Source: Stutzerimonas stutzeri
Lineage (GTDB): Bacteria > Pseudomonadota > Gammaproteobacteria > Pseudomonadales > Pseudomonadaceae
Direction of reading: 5' to 3'
Assembly: GCF_000219605.1 (NCBI RefSeq)
Contig: NC_015740.1
Span: 744,001 to 808,000 of the forward strand
Length of the DNA: 64,000 bases
Position numbers and translations under genes: made by a program. Shown in pieces: positions 31,328-39,528 of the stretch. Numbering within the stretch: the stretch's first letter is position 1; every line of letters starts with the position of its first letter. The notes below the pieces were generated by a model. It was not told the origin of the DNA and did not search any database. It saw nothing but the letters and a program-made list of their open reading frames with translations.

Positions 31328-32035
31328 TCAGCACTCCGGCGCGCGTGCGGCGCGATTGAGATCGGCCAGCGACAGGCTGCGGTCGAACAGCGGTGCGAGG
31401 CTTTGATCATGGCTGACGAACAGCAGGCTGGCGCCCGCCGCCCGGCACTCGGAAAACAGCAGTTTCAGGAAGGCTTCGCGGCTGTCCGCATCCAGTGCCG
31501 AGGTCGGCTCGTCGGCGATGACCAGCTCGGGCTGGCCGATCAGCGCTCGGGCGGCAGCCACGCGCTGCTGCTGGCCGATGGAGAGCGCATCGGCCCGCCG
31601 CTCGAACAGCTCCGGTGCCAGCCCCAGGTGCTCCAGCAGGCTGGCCGCGGCGGCGTCCGTGCTGCCGTGCCGCTTGCGCGCACGTTCGGCACGTAGCCGC
31701 GAAAAATGGCAGGGCAGACCGACGTTTTCACGCACCGAGAGAAAGGGCAGCAGGTTGAACTGCTGAAAGATGTAGCCGGTGTGATCGACCCGGAAGCGAT
31801 CACGGGCGCCCGCCGACAGGCTGCCGAGGTCACGGTCGAGCAGGCGCACGCTGCCGCGCGCGGCCTTTTGCACGCCGCCGATCAGACCGAGCAGGGTGGT
31901 CTTGCCGCTGCCCGAGGGGCCTTTGAGAAACAGGCTCTCGCCGCGCTCGAGGCGAAAGCAGGGGATGTCCAGCAGCTCGGCCTGGCGTGGCCAGGCGAAG
32001 CCGAGGTTGTCGATTGCGAGAAGTGGAGCGGTCAT
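31328..32035 (-). CDS. ABC transporter ATP-binding protein (MacB/LolD type)
   Basis: A 235-residue ATPase with Walker A GPSGSGKT at 39-46, Q-loop FQQFNLLPFLSV, Walker B LVIADEPTSALD and H-loop SHD. The signature reads LSIGQQQR instead of LSGGQQQR. I chose ATG 32035 (MTAPLLAIDNLGFAWP); upstream in-frame sequence would overlap the DUF2796 gene. It pairs with the adjacent MacB-like permease. Confidence 0.85.
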   Translation of the reverse strand: MTAPLLAIDNLGFAWPRQAELLDIPCFRLERGESLFLKGPSGSGKTTLLGLIGGVQKAARGSVRLLDRDLGSLSAGARDRFRVDHTGYIFQQFNLLPFLSVRENVGLPCHFSRLRAERARKRHGSTDAAAASLLEHLGLAPELFERRADALSIGQQQRVAAARALIGQPELVIADEPTSALDADSREAFLKLLFSECRAAGASLLFVSHDQSLAPLFDRSLSLADLNRAARAPEC

Positions 32036-32052
32036 CGATGTCCAGTGCCGGT

Positions 32053-32667
32053 TCAGAAAGGCAGCTGCGTGCGCGCCGGGGTCAGTTCCGCGCCCTGTTG
32101 GCCGTTGGGGCCGATCAGTTGTACCTGAATCTTCTCCGTGCCGGGGAATCGTTCGAACAGGCCCTTGAGATCCAGCGCCTGGAGCGCCCCCGGATTGCTG
32201 CAATCGAACTGGTAGCTTGCCTCGATATCACTGTGGCCGCCGTGTTCCTCTGCGGCGGCATGGCTGTGTTCGTGCTGGTGGTCATCGTCCTGGTCGCGGC
32301 GCTGGTAACCGGCGTGAGCCGAACCGAGCAGTTCGCCATGCAGGTGCTGCTCGCTGACCGAGCAGCCGGCGGCCGTCGGCAGGCCGAACAACGCTGCCGG
32401 TTGCTCCAGCTGGCTCCGCGCCTCGGCAATCTTCGCTTCGTCCGCTGGCGTGGCAGGTGCGTGTTCGAAGCCGACCAGGTTCATGGCCGGGCTGATGAAC
32501 TCCAGTTCTAGACGCTTGCCATCCAGCGCGGCATTCAGGCGAGCCGCACCATGTTCGTGGGCGCCGAGGCTGGCAGCTTCTTCATGTTCGTGATGATGAT
32601 CTTCATGTGCTTGGCTGTAGCTCAGGGGCAACAGAAGCACGGGTACGGCGAGCAGTAAGTGGCGCAT
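32053..32667 (-). CDS. DUF2796 histidine-rich periplasmic protein
   Basis: A 204-residue exported protein: signal peptide (1-20), then a His/Glu-rich cluster right after cleavage (HEDHHHEHEE) and a second in the middle (DHQHEHSHAA...HGGH). DUF2796 proteins are proposed zinc binders. I chose ATG 32667 with GGAG upstream. A Zur-like site lies about 25 bp before the start. First gene of the DUF2796-ABC-DUF3299 operon. Confidence 0.8.
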   Translation of the reverse strand: MRHLLLAVPVLLLPLSYSQAHEDHHHEHEEAASLGAHEHGAARLNAALDGKRLELEFISPAMNLVGFEHAPATPADEAKIAEARSQLEQPAALFGLPTAAGCSVSEQHLHGELLGSAHAGYQRRDQDDDHQHEHSHAAAEEHGGHSDIEASYQFDCSNPGALQALDLKGLFERFPGTEKIQVQLIGPNGQQGAELTPARTQLPF

Positions 32668-32691
32668 GGTCAGCTCCATTGGCAAGGGTCC

Positions 32692-32704
32692 GTTACGTTA
32701 TAAC
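32692..32704 (-). promoter_or_regulatory. Zur-like operator
   Basis: GTTACGTTATAAC matches the 13-bp Zur core GTTATA-N-TATAAC at 10 of 12 defined bases. It sits just upstream of the DUF2796 start and would repress the operon when zinc is plentiful. Palindrome and position are seen; regulation is inferred. Confidence 0.6.
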
Positions 32705-32774
32705 AACTTTGCCGCTTGGCTGGCCAGCGCGGCCCGTGCATGTGAGCATGAATGCATATTTCAGGAGGGACAGC

Positions 32775-33161
32775 ATGATCCGAATCCGCGGACGCATAGG
32801 GGACTGGCCGGTCGATCTGGAAATCGAACTGGGCGAAGAGGACTGGTCGGGCCTGGCGCGTGGGCTGGGCGCCGTCGAGATCAGCTCGGCCGGGCGGCCT
32901 GCAACGGCGGCATCGCCGCCGGCCGATGCGCTCTGGCACAGCGCCCGGGAATGCCTGCGCAGTGCCGGGACGTTGGAAGGGCCGCAGTTGTTCGCCGAGC
33001 TGGAGGCGATCACCGGGAGCGCGCAGCTGGCCAAGCGGTTGCTGGTGCGGCTGCGTCATTGCGACGAGGTACGGGTCGAGCATGGCGCCGATTCGGCCTG
33101 CTATCACTGGATCGGCGAGCCCGCTGACGGACTCGCCACCAGCGGCGGCCGGGATCAGTAG
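32775..33161 (+). CDS. Conserved hypothetical protein
   Basis: A 128-residue soluble protein of unknown function, rich in acidic residues at the N-terminus (MIRIRGRIGDWPVDLEIELGEEDWSGLARGL) and helical in the middle. A strong AGGAGG (32763-32768) supports ATG 32775. Its end overlaps the convergent ybbN gene by 7 bases. I see no signal peptide, membrane helix or catalytic motif. Confidence 0.65.
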   Translation: MIRIRGRIGDWPVDLEIELGEEDWSGLARGLGAVEISSAGRPATAASPPADALWHSARECLRSAGTLEGPQLFAELEAITGSAQLAKRLLVRLRHCDEVRVEHGADSACYHWIGEPADGLATSGGRDQ

Positions 33162-34024
33162 ATCGCCTGATAGAGCTTGCGGCGATACAGCGTCACCAGC
33201 GGATGGTCGTTGCCGAGCAGGTCGAAGACCTGCAGCAGGGTCTTGTGCGGCAGCCCGTCGGCATAGCTTCGGTTGCGCACGAACAGTCTGAGCAGCCCGT
33301 CCAGCGCCGCTTCATACTGCTGCCGCGCCAGCTGCTGGACGGCCAGCTGGTATGCCGCCTCGTCATCCTCGCCGTTCTGCGCCAGGCGGCTCTTCAGCGT
33401 AGCGGCATCGGGCAGGTCATTGGCCTGACGCAGGAACGTCAGTTGCGCGCGCGCGCCGGCCAGCGCCTGCTTGTGCTCATCGCCCTTCACGGCATTGAGC
33501 ACGGTTTCCGCCTCGCCCAGCTCGCCCCGTTCGGCCAGGCAGCGCGCGTACAGAATCAGGCCGGCGGCGTTCTCGTTGTCCTCGCTGAGCAGCTGCTGCA
33601 GCTGCGCCTCTGCCTCGGCAAAACGGCCTTCGGCGAAGGCCGCCTCAGCGCTTTCCAGCAGATTGCCCTGCGGCGATGCCGGGGCCTGTACATGGGGCTC
33701 GAGCATGGCGCGAATCGCGGATTCCGGCTGCGCACCGGCGAAACCGTCCACCGGCTGGCCGTCCTTGAACAGCACCACGGTCGGCAGGCTGCGGATACCG
33801 AAGCGGGCGACGACCTCCTGCTCGATGTCGCAGTTGACCTTCGCCAGCAGCAACTCGCCCTGGTACTCCTCGGTGATCTTCGCCAGCAAGGGCATCAGCG
33901 CCTTGCATGGCGCGCACCATTCGGCCCAGAAATCCACCAGCACCGGCTTGTGGAACGAGTTCTCGAGCACCAGCTGTTCGAAACTGGCGGTGGTGACATC
34001 GAAGATATAGGGCGTCTGGCTCAT
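33155..34024 (-). CDS. ybbN: Thioredoxin-domain co-chaperone YbbN/CnoX
   Basis: A 289-residue cytoplasmic protein: thioredoxin domain (1-110) and C-terminal TPR-like helical domain (about 118-289). The active site is WCAPC with both Cys37 and Cys40, whereas E. coli YbbN has only one of the two, so oxidoreductase activity is possible here. CnoX proteins protect clients from overoxidation and hand them to DnaK/GroEL. I chose ATG 34024 (MSQTPYIFDVTTASFEQ). Confidence 0.9.
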   Translation of the reverse strand: MSQTPYIFDVTTASFEQLVLENSFHKPVLVDFWAEWCAPCKALMPLLAKITEEYQGELLLAKVNCDIEQEVVARFGIRSLPTVVLFKDGQPVDGFAGAQPESAIRAMLEPHVQAPASPQGNLLESAEAAFAEGRFAEAEAQLQQLLSEDNENAAGLILYARCLAERGELGEAETVLNAVKGDEHKQALAGARAQLTFLRQANDLPDAATLKSRLAQNGEDDEAAYQLAVQQLARQQYEAALDGLLRLFVRNRSYADGLPHKTLLQVFDLLGNDHPLVTLYRRKLYQAIY

Positions 34025-34230
34025 CGGAATTCTCGTCGGCGACGGGTGACTGGGAAGCTGTGCATGGTAAGTGGGGGCGCGGCATGCAGGAAGCAAGGGC
34101 TCGCGCGACGGATGTCATTGGACTAAGGTTGCGCCGGCTTCGGCGTTACGGCAGCGATCCTGCCGCCGAGGCGAAACCCTTTTCCTAGACCGGTGCGGCG
34201 TTTGCAGTCGCGCGTCATAAGGAGCTTCAC

Positions 34231-35457
34231 ATGTCCGTTCTCTCCGATTTCCGGGAGCGCTATCTCGTGCGCTTCTGGTCGCCCCTGCCGGCGCTCGTCG
34301 CGCTGGGTGTCGCCTCCGCCTACTACTTCGCCATCACCGGAACCTTCTGGGCCGTCACCGGCGAATTCACCCGCTGGGGTGGGCACATCATTTCCTGGTT
34401 CGGCTACACCCCGCAGGAGTGGAGCTATTTCAAGCTGATCGGCCTGGCCGGTACGCCGCTCGATCGCATCGACGGCGTGATGATCATCGGCATGCTGCTT
34501 GGCGCGCTCTGTGCGGCGCTGTGGGCAAACAACGTCAGCCTGCGCTGGCCGACCAGCAGACGTCGCCTGCTGCAGGGCCTGATCGGCGGCATCATCGCCG
34601 GCTTCGGTGCGCGTCTGGCCATGGGCTGCAACCTGGCGGCCTTCTTCACCGGCATTCCAATGTTCTCGCTGCATGCCTGGGCTTTCATGCTGGCCACCGT
34701 GGGCGGCGCCTGGATCGGCGTGAAGATCTGCCTGCTGCCCTGGCTGCGCACGCCGCTGAAGGTCGGTAGCCAAGCCAGTTCGCTGTTCGGTGACGTGGAA
34801 GGCACGCGGCGGCGGGCCTCTTTGCAGGCGCGCCTCGGCACCGGGGTGGCGGTGCTGGCCATCGCATTCGCTGCCTGGCGCTTCGATGCCTCGCTGGTGC
34901 TGGGCATGGCGGTGCTGTTCGGCTTGTTGTTCGGCGGGCTGATCGAGCGGGCGCAGATCTGCTTCACCAGTGCCGCCCGCGACCTCTGGACCACCGGCCG
35001 AACCCGCGCGGCCTACGGCATCCTGCTCGGCATGGCGGTGGCCTGCGTCGGTACGTTCGGTGCCATCGCGCTGGGGGCAAGCCCGAAGATTTTCTGGATG
35101 GGGCCGAACGCGATTCTCGGCGGCGTGCTGTTCGGCATTGGCATTGTCGTCGCCGGTGGCTGCGAAACCGGCTGGATGTATCGCGCCATGGAAGGGCAGG
35201 TGCACTTCTGGGTGGTGGGCGTCGGCAACGTCATCGGCGGCACGCTGGTGGCGGTGTACTGGGACCAGCTGGGCACGTCGCTGGCGCTGCCCTATCCGAA
35301 GATCAATCTGCTGGAGAGCTTCGGCCCGGCCAGCGGATTGCTGCTGACCTTTGCCGGCCTGGCCGTCGCCATGTTGCTGGTGCACCTCAACGCACGTCGT
35401 TTCCAACCGAAAAGGAGTCCTGCCCGTGAGCCAGGCCAAACCGAATCTCTCGCTTGA
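34231..35457 (+). CDS. yedE: YeeE/YedE-family membrane transporter
   Basis: A 408-residue inner-membrane protein with about nine to eleven helices. Conserved Cys motifs MGCNLAAF, ERAQICFTSAARD and GGCETGWMYR mark YeeE/YedE, which move thiosulfate or sulfur/selenium species. Length matches E. coli YedE (about 400). AAGGAG precedes ATG 34231. The yedF gene starts inside its 3' end, so they act together. Confidence 0.88.
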   Translation: MSVLSDFRERYLVRFWSPLPALVALGVASAYYFAITGTFWAVTGEFTRWGGHIISWFGYTPQEWSYFKLIGLAGTPLDRIDGVMIIGMLLGALCAALWANNVSLRWPTSRRRLLQGLIGGIIAGFGARLAMGCNLAAFFTGIPMFSLHAWAFMLATVGGAWIGVKICLLPWLRTPLKVGSQASSLFGDVEGTRRRASLQARLGTGVAVLAIAFAAWRFDASLVLGMAVLFGLLFGGLIERAQICFTSAARDLWTTGRTRAAYGILLGMAVACVGTFGAIALGASPKIFWMGPNAILGGVLFGIGIVVAGGCETGWMYRAMEGQVHFWVVGVGNVIGGTLVAVYWDQLGTSLALPYPKINLLESFGPASGLLLTFAGLAVAMLLVHLNARRFQPKRSPAREPGQTESLA

Positions 35458-35665
35458 TCTGCGGGGCGAGCACTGCCCGTATAACGCCATCGCCACGCTG
35501 GAAACCCTGGCGACCATGCAACCAGGGCAGTTGCTGGAAGTGGTGACGGACTGTTCGCAGTCGGTGCACGGCATTCCCGAGGACGCCACGGCCAAGGGTT
35601 ACAACTGCCTGGCGGTGGAGCAGCACGGTCCGCTGTTCCGCTTTCTCATCGAAGTGCCGCGCTGA
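35426..35665 (+). CDS. yedF: YedF-like sulfurtransferase of the TusA family
   Basis: A 79-residue protein starting at GTG 35426, with AAAGGAG (35411-35417) inside yedE; the genes overlap by 32 bases. TusA-family proteins carry a persulfide on the Cys of a CPxP motif. Here the motif reads CPYN: the Cys is kept but the second Pro, present in E. coli YedF (CPYP), is Asn. The remainder (LEVVTDCSQSVHGIPEDA) fits YedF well. Paired with yedE, it probably handles sulfur or selenium in the cytoplasm. Confidence 0.85.
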   Translation: MSQAKPNLSLDLRGEHCPYNAIATLETLATMQPGQLLEVVTDCSQSVHGIPEDATAKGYNCLAVEQHGPLFRFLIEVPR

Positions 35666-35684
35666 GCAGGCCATGTGACGGTCG

Positions 35685-36206
35685 CTATGGCGCTGCCAGC
35701 GGCCAGCGTCCCAGCGCGTCGTAGCGCACGCCGCCCGGCGTTGCCGTCGACAGATAGAGGCCGAAGTGGTCGGCGTGCCAGGCGAAGCCCGGCGCGGCGC
35801 CGCTCGATCGGCTGCGGGCCTGGCGGGCCAGCGTCAGGTGCGGGAGGAAGGGCCGGCTGTCGAGCACCACGCCTAGCGCGGCCAGATGCTCGGCAAGGGT
35901 AGCGACCAGCCTCGACAGGGCCTGCGGCGTCGTGCTCGGTTGCAGGCAGATGAAGCCCTTGCCGATGGTGGTGAGCCGGTCCAGCCGGAGGTCGAATGCC
36001 GTCCCCTCGATGCCTGATGCCATGGTCAGCAGCGCATCCAGCCGCTCTTTCGGCTGGGCACCGAGAAAGGCCAGGGTCATGTGCAGATTGGCTTCGGCCA
36101 CCGGGCGCCCGTCGAATGCCTGGCCGTCACGCCAGGCGCAGATGGCCGTCGCCTGCTCGGGCGGGCAGGGCAGGGCGAAGAACAGGCGCAGACTTTCCTC
36201 GCTCAT
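35685..36206 (-). CDS. thpR: RNA 2',3'-cyclic phosphodiesterase (2H family)
   Basis: A 173-residue protein with the two catalytic HxT motifs of the 2H phosphoesterases, His42 (HMTL) and His123 (HLTL). The family, formerly called 2'-5' RNA ligase, opens 2',3'-cyclic phosphates on RNA ends. Convergent with yedF and followed on the same strand by the methyltransferase upstream. Confidence 0.9.
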   Translation of the reverse strand: MSEESLRLFFALPCPPEQATAICAWRDGQAFDGRPVAEANLHMTLAFLGAQPKERLDALLTMASGIEGTAFDLRLDRLTTIGKGFICLQPSTTPQALSRLVATLAEHLAALGVVLDSRPFLPHLTLARQARSRSSGAAPGFAWHADHFGLYLSTATPGGVRYDALGRWPLAAP

Positions 36207-36221
36207 GGTGTCTCCGTATGG

Positions 36222-36875
36222 CTAGCGCGTCGCGTGGTAGAGGCTCACCTGGCGAAACTCCGCCGGCTCTGCCAGATCCGGCCAGGTGCACGCATTAAGT
36301 ACGGCCAGGCGCCGGTACAGCGGGTGGGCGAAGTCCCGCACGCGGGAGTCGGCCACCAGCGCTTCCCGGCCTCGGCTGAGAAACTGGTCCAGCAGCGGCA
36401 GGTTGGCGCGGTCGTAGAGCACATCGGCGACGAGGATCAGATCGAAGCGATCCGCTTCGCCGAAGAAGTCCTGCGAATAGCGTAGCTCGACACCGTTGAG
36501 CGCGGCGTTCGCCCGGCAGGCGGCGAGTGCCAGCGGGTCCAGGTCGCAGGCCACCACCTCGGCGGCTCCTGCCTTGGCCGCGGCGATGGCGGCGACGCCG
36601 GAACCCGTGCCGAAATCCAGCACGCGCTTGCCGCGCACCCAGTCCGGGCGCTCGGCCAGCCAGCGGGCCAGGACCAGTCCGCTGGCCCAGCAGAAACACC
36701 AATATGGTGGCTCGTCGAGAATGCGCCGGGTTTCTTCGGGGCTGAAGGCGCGATCCATGTTGGCCGCATCGATCAGCCAGAGGCGCAGCTCGGTGTCCGG
36801 CAGCGTCTCGGCGACCAGGCGGGCATCGCCCAGCAGTTCGTGCAGCGCGGCCTGCAGCTGCGCCGGTGCGCTCAC
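36222..36875 (-). CDS. Class I methyltransferase, METTL20 (ETFB-lysine)-like
   Basis: A 217-residue SAM-dependent enzyme. The SAM loop [20 protein letters not shown] is preceded by [18 protein letters not shown], which resembles the PFWAFYWPGG region of METTL20 electron-transfer-flavoprotein beta lysine methyltransferases. LVADVLYDR occupies the place of the family's active-site loop. It could equally be annotated as a PrmA-like protein methyltransferase; the substrate is unproven. Start overlaps the lipoprotein stop by 4 bases. Confidence 0.75.
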   Translation of the reverse strand: MSAPAQLQAALHELLGDARLVAETLPDTELRLWLIDAANMDRAFSPEETRRILDEPPYWCFCWASGLVLARWLAERPDWVRGKRVLDFGTGSGVAAIAAAKAGAAEVVACDLDPLALAACRANAALNGVELRYSQDFFGEADRFDLILVADVLYDRANLPLLDQFLSRGREALVADSRVRDFAHPLYRRLAVLNACTWPDLAEPAEFRQVSLYHATR

Positions 36876-37297
36876 GGTGCCGGAACCAGCTGCAGCGGTC
36901 CGAGCGCCTGGCTGGCGGCACTCGATATGGTGCGCGGCGGCAGGCGCATGATCAGCTGGCCGGCGCGCGTGACGCGGCCGCGCAGCTCGACGCGCTGGCC
37001 GGCCGGGAAGGCGTCGGGGTTGAACTGGAGGATGAACGGCAGCTCACCGTCGCGGCCCTTGAGCTGCACGTTACTGAGCAGGCGGTCGGGCTGGTCGCGA
37101 CGATCGACCTCCAAGAGGGCCAGCTCCACGTCGCTGCCGGCCGGTGCGCCGATCAGGCTGCCGCTCAGTTCGTTGAGCAGTTTGGAATGGGGGGTGGTGC
37201 TCAGCTCGACGGGAGCCGTCGGTGGCTCGCTGGGTTGGCTGCCGCAGCCGGCGAGCAGCGTCAGCAGGGCGGGCAGAACGAGAAAACGTGATGGCAC
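36872..37297 (-). CDS. YbaY-family lipoprotein
   Basis: A 141-residue lipoprotein with lipobox LLAGC near residue 18 and one beta-rich YbaY domain ([28 protein letters not shown]). I chose GTG 37297 because AGGAGG (37309-37304 on the minus strand) lies six bases before it and the signal peptide starts cleanly there; an upstream in-frame ATG at 37378 would add an unlikely 27-residue extension. Function unknown. Confidence 0.75.
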   Translation of the reverse strand: MPSRFLVLPALLTLLAGCGSQPSEPPTAPVELSTTPHSKLLNELSGSLIGAPAGSDVELALLEVDRRDQPDRLLSNVQLKGRDGELPFILQFNPDAFPAGQRVELRGRVTRAGQLIMRLPPRTISSAASQALGPLQLVPAP

Positions 37298-37410
37298 GGA
37301 CGGCCTCCTGAACGGCGATTGCGGGCTTGTATAGCAGCAAAGCCGTCGCCTTGTCTTGCCGGTCGGATGCGCTACCATGGCCGTCCCGACGTACGACCGA
37401 TTCCAGCCCC

Positions 37411-37878
37411 ATGCATTGTCCCTTCTGCGGTGCCCATGACACCAAGGTCATCGATTCTCGCCTGGTCGCCGAGGGCGATCAGGTGCGCCGCCGCCGCGAG
37501 TGCCTGGCCTGTGGCGAGCGCTTCACCACCTTCGAAACCGCCGAGCTGGTGATGCCGCGACTGATCAAATCCGACGGCAGTCGCCAGCCGTTCGACGAGC
37601 AGAAACTGCGCGCCGGCATGCAGCGTGCGCTGGAGAAACGCCCGGTCAGCGTCGAGCGCCTGGAAGCTGCGATCGCCCATATCAAGCATCAGCTGCGCGC
37701 CACCGGCGAGCGTGAGATCAAGTCGCGCGTGCTCGGCGAGCTGGTGATGGCCGAGCTGCAGAAGCTCGACGAGGTCGCCTATATCCGCTTCGCCTCGGTC
37801 TACCGCCGCTTCCAAGACCTCAACGAGTTCCGCGAGGAAATCGAGCGGCTGTCCCGCGAGCCGGCCAAGCCCGAATGA
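37411..37878 (+). CDS. nrdR: Transcriptional repressor of ribonucleotide reductase genes
   Basis: A 155-residue NrdR: N-terminal zinc ribbon (CPFC at 3-6 and CLAC about 31-34) and an ATP-cone domain (about 49-139) that senses ATP/dATP. I chose ATG 37411 ([17 protein letters not shown]), the universal start. A TTGTCT/TACCAT pair (37351-37356, 37373-37378, spacer 16) is a possible promoter. The stop overlaps the ribD start (ATGA). Confidence 0.97.
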   Translation: MHCPFCGAHDTKVIDSRLVAEGDQVRRRRECLACGERFTTFETAELVMPRLIKSDGSRQPFDEQKLRAGMQRALEKRPVSVERLEAAIAHIKHQLRATGEREIKSRVLGELVMAELQKLDEVAYIRFASVYRRFQDLNEFREEIERLSREPAKPE

Positions 37879-38975
37879 CGGCCGATCACGCCTGGATGGC
37901 CCGGGCGCTGCAGTTGGCACGCAAGGGGCTTTATTCGACCCATCCGAACCCGCGGGTCGGTTGCGTCATCGTCGCCGATGGCGAACTGGTCGGTGAGGGC
38001 TGGCACGTACGCGCCGGCGAGCCACATGCCGAAGTCCATGCGCTGCGCCAGGCCGGCGAGCGCGCCCGCGGTGCCACCGCCTACGTCACCCTCGAACCCT
38101 GCAGCCATTACGGGCGCACGCCGCCCTGTGCCGAAGCGCTGGTCAAGGCCGGTGTCGGGCGCGTGGTGGCGGCCATGCAGGACCCCAATCCGCAGGTCGC
38201 CGGGAACGGTCTGGAGCGGCTGCGCAGCGCCGGTATCGAAGTTGCCAGCGGCGTGCTGGAAGGCGAGGCGCGGGAACTCAATGCGGGCTTTACCAAGCGC
38301 ATGGAAAGCGGCCTGCCATACGTGCGCGCCAAGCTGGCCATGAGCCTGGACGGGCGCACCGCGATGGCCAGCGGCGAGAGCCAGTGGATCACCGGCCCGG
38401 CGGCGCGTGCCGAGGTGCAGCGCCTGCGCGCCCGCTCCAGCGTGGTGCTGACCGGCGCTGACACCGTGCTGATGGATGTCGCGCGGCTGACCGTACGCGG
38501 CGCCGAACTGGGGCTGGATGCGGAAACCATTGCGCTGGCGCTGCAGCGCCCGCCGCTGCGGGTGCTGGTCGATGGTCGGCTGCGCGTGCCGCTGGATGCG
38601 CCGTTCTTTCAGGCCGGTCCGGCGCTGGTCGTCACGGTGGTCGCCGGCTGCGAGGAGACCTATCGTCGCGCCGGTCACGAGGCGCTGGTGCTGGGGCAGG
38701 AGCGGGTCGACCTGGCCGCGCTGCTGCGCGAGCTGGCTGCCCGTGGTGCCAACGAGGTGCTGGTCGAGGCCGGACCGCGGCTGGTCGGTGCGTTCGCCAG
38801 CCTCGGCCTGATCGACGAGTACCAGCTGTTCATGGCGGCCAAGTTTCTCGGCTCCTCGGCGCGGCCGCTGCTGGAGCTTCCGCTCGAGCGCATGAGCGAG
38901 GCGCGCGAGTTGAAGATCGTCGACATCCGTGCGGTGGGCGACGACTGGAAGATCGTGGCGCGCCCGGCCAACTGA
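37875..38975 (+). CDS. ribD: Bifunctional pyrimidine deaminase/reductase RibD
   Basis: A 366-residue two-domain riboflavin enzyme. The deaminase domain (1-145) has the zinc motif HAEVHAL and [12 protein letters not shown]; the reductase domain (about 147-366) starts [14 protein letters not shown] and has the substrate-binding GPRLVGAF. It shares ATGA with nrdR, so transcription comes from the nrdR side and lies upstream of, not under, the FMN riboswitch. Confidence 0.96.
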   Translation: MTADHAWMARALQLARKGLYSTHPNPRVGCVIVADGELVGEGWHVRAGEPHAEVHALRQAGERARGATAYVTLEPCSHYGRTPPCAEALVKAGVGRVVAAMQDPNPQVAGNGLERLRSAGIEVASGVLEGEARELNAGFTKRMESGLPYVRAKLAMSLDGRTAMASGESQWITGPAARAEVQRLRARSSVVLTGADTVLMDVARLTVRGAELGLDAETIALALQRPPLRVLVDGRLRVPLDAPFFQAGPALVVTVVAGCEETYRRAGHEALVLGQERVDLAALLRELAARGANEVLVEAGPRLVGAFASLGLIDEYQLFMAAKFLGSSARPLLELPLERMSEARELKIVDIRAVGDDWKIVARPAN

Positions 38976-39105
38976 TCGGCAACCCGTGTCGGCGGTGTCC
39001 GCCGATAGCCTGCGTCTTGCATTCAGATAGCTGCTACCGGGCGATAACGGGCTGCCCCGCGTCGCTATTTGTGTTAAAAACGCTGCCGGGCCGCAAACGG
39101 CCCAA

Positions 39106-39389
39106 CGTTCTCAGGGCGGGGTGCGATTCCCCACCGGCGGTAATGGCGCAGTTACAAGGATGAAAGCGTAGCGAGCGCTGAGCAGGCAAGGCGTGATTCG
39201 ACGAGAAGGCGGGCTTTACTGGGGGCAGCGAGGCCTTGGTAAATGAGCACTTCGAGGAGGAGCACAACGCAGCATGCTCTGCGCGCAGTAGCTTTCAATC
39301 GCGTCTAGCCCGCGAGCGCTTGCTTCGGCAAGGTCAGCAGACCCGGTGTGATTCCGGGGCCGACGGTATAGTCCGGATGAGAGAGAGCG
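39106..39389 (+). ncRNA. FMN riboswitch with enlarged variable arm
   Basis: All conserved RFN blocks are present in order: CGTTCTCAGGGCGGGGTG (39106-39123), CCCCACCGGCGGTAAT near 39130-39144, AGCCCGCGAGCGC near 39307-39319, GGTCAGCAGACCCGGTGTGA near 39332-39351, CCGACGGTATAGTCCGGATG and GAGAGAG at the 3' end. Between the GGTAAT and AGCCCGCG blocks lie about 160 bases where the variable stem-loop normally is; this stretch contains an interspersed repeat. The aptamer is thus about twice the usual size. It controls ribC and probably ribB, ribH and nusB. Confidence 0.92.
39166..39292 (+). repeat. Interspersed repeat, copy A, inside the riboswitch
   Basis: It shares, in the same order as the reverse complement of 41276-41386, the blocks GCGTAGCGAGCGC (39166-39178), CAGGCAAGGCG, GGTAAATGAGCA (39238-39249), CAACGCAG and GCGCAGTAGC (39283-39292). 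The bases between the blocks differ. This looks like a family of intergenic repeats similar to ones I remember from other pseudomonads; no transposase is encoded. Confidence 0.75.
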
Positions 39390-39448
39390 GGATATTCCGA
39401 TGGGCGCCGTCCGTGCACCCGTCATGCATCCCTATCGATCCGTAGCGC

Positions 39449-39467
39449 CCTGTTTTTCAAAAACAGG
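39449..39467 (+). promoter_or_regulatory. Hairpin covering the leader ORF ribosome binding site
   Basis: CCTGTTTTT (39449-39457) can pair with AAAAACAGG (39459-39467) leaving a small loop. The 3' arm includes most of AGGAG (39465-39469), the ribosome binding site of the small ORF at 39478. This suggests a translational expression platform for the FMN riboswitch; it is not followed by a U-tract. Confidence 0.6.
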
Positions 39468-39477
39468 AGTTCGTCGT

Positions 39478-39528
39478 ATGCAGCGTTTTATCCGCCTTCC
39501 ACGGGAGGCCACATGTTCACCGGAATAA
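39478..39528 (+). CDS. Putative 16-residue leader peptide overlapping ribC
   Basis: ATG 39478 with AGGAG eight bases upstream encodes MQRFIRLPREATCSPE and stops with TAA at 39526-39528, 16 bases inside ribC in another frame. Ribosomes finishing this ORF could re-initiate at ribC (ATG 39513). A short ORF of this size can occur by chance; the spacing to a good, sequestered ribosome binding site is the main support. Confidence 0.4.
   Translation: MQRFIRLPREATCSPE

Noticed and set aside
38976..39105. Promoter for the FMN riboswitch transcript
   Set aside because: Several partial boxes (TTGCAT 39017, GATAAC 39043, TTAAAA 39074) exist but none pair with acceptable spacing, so I did not call one.
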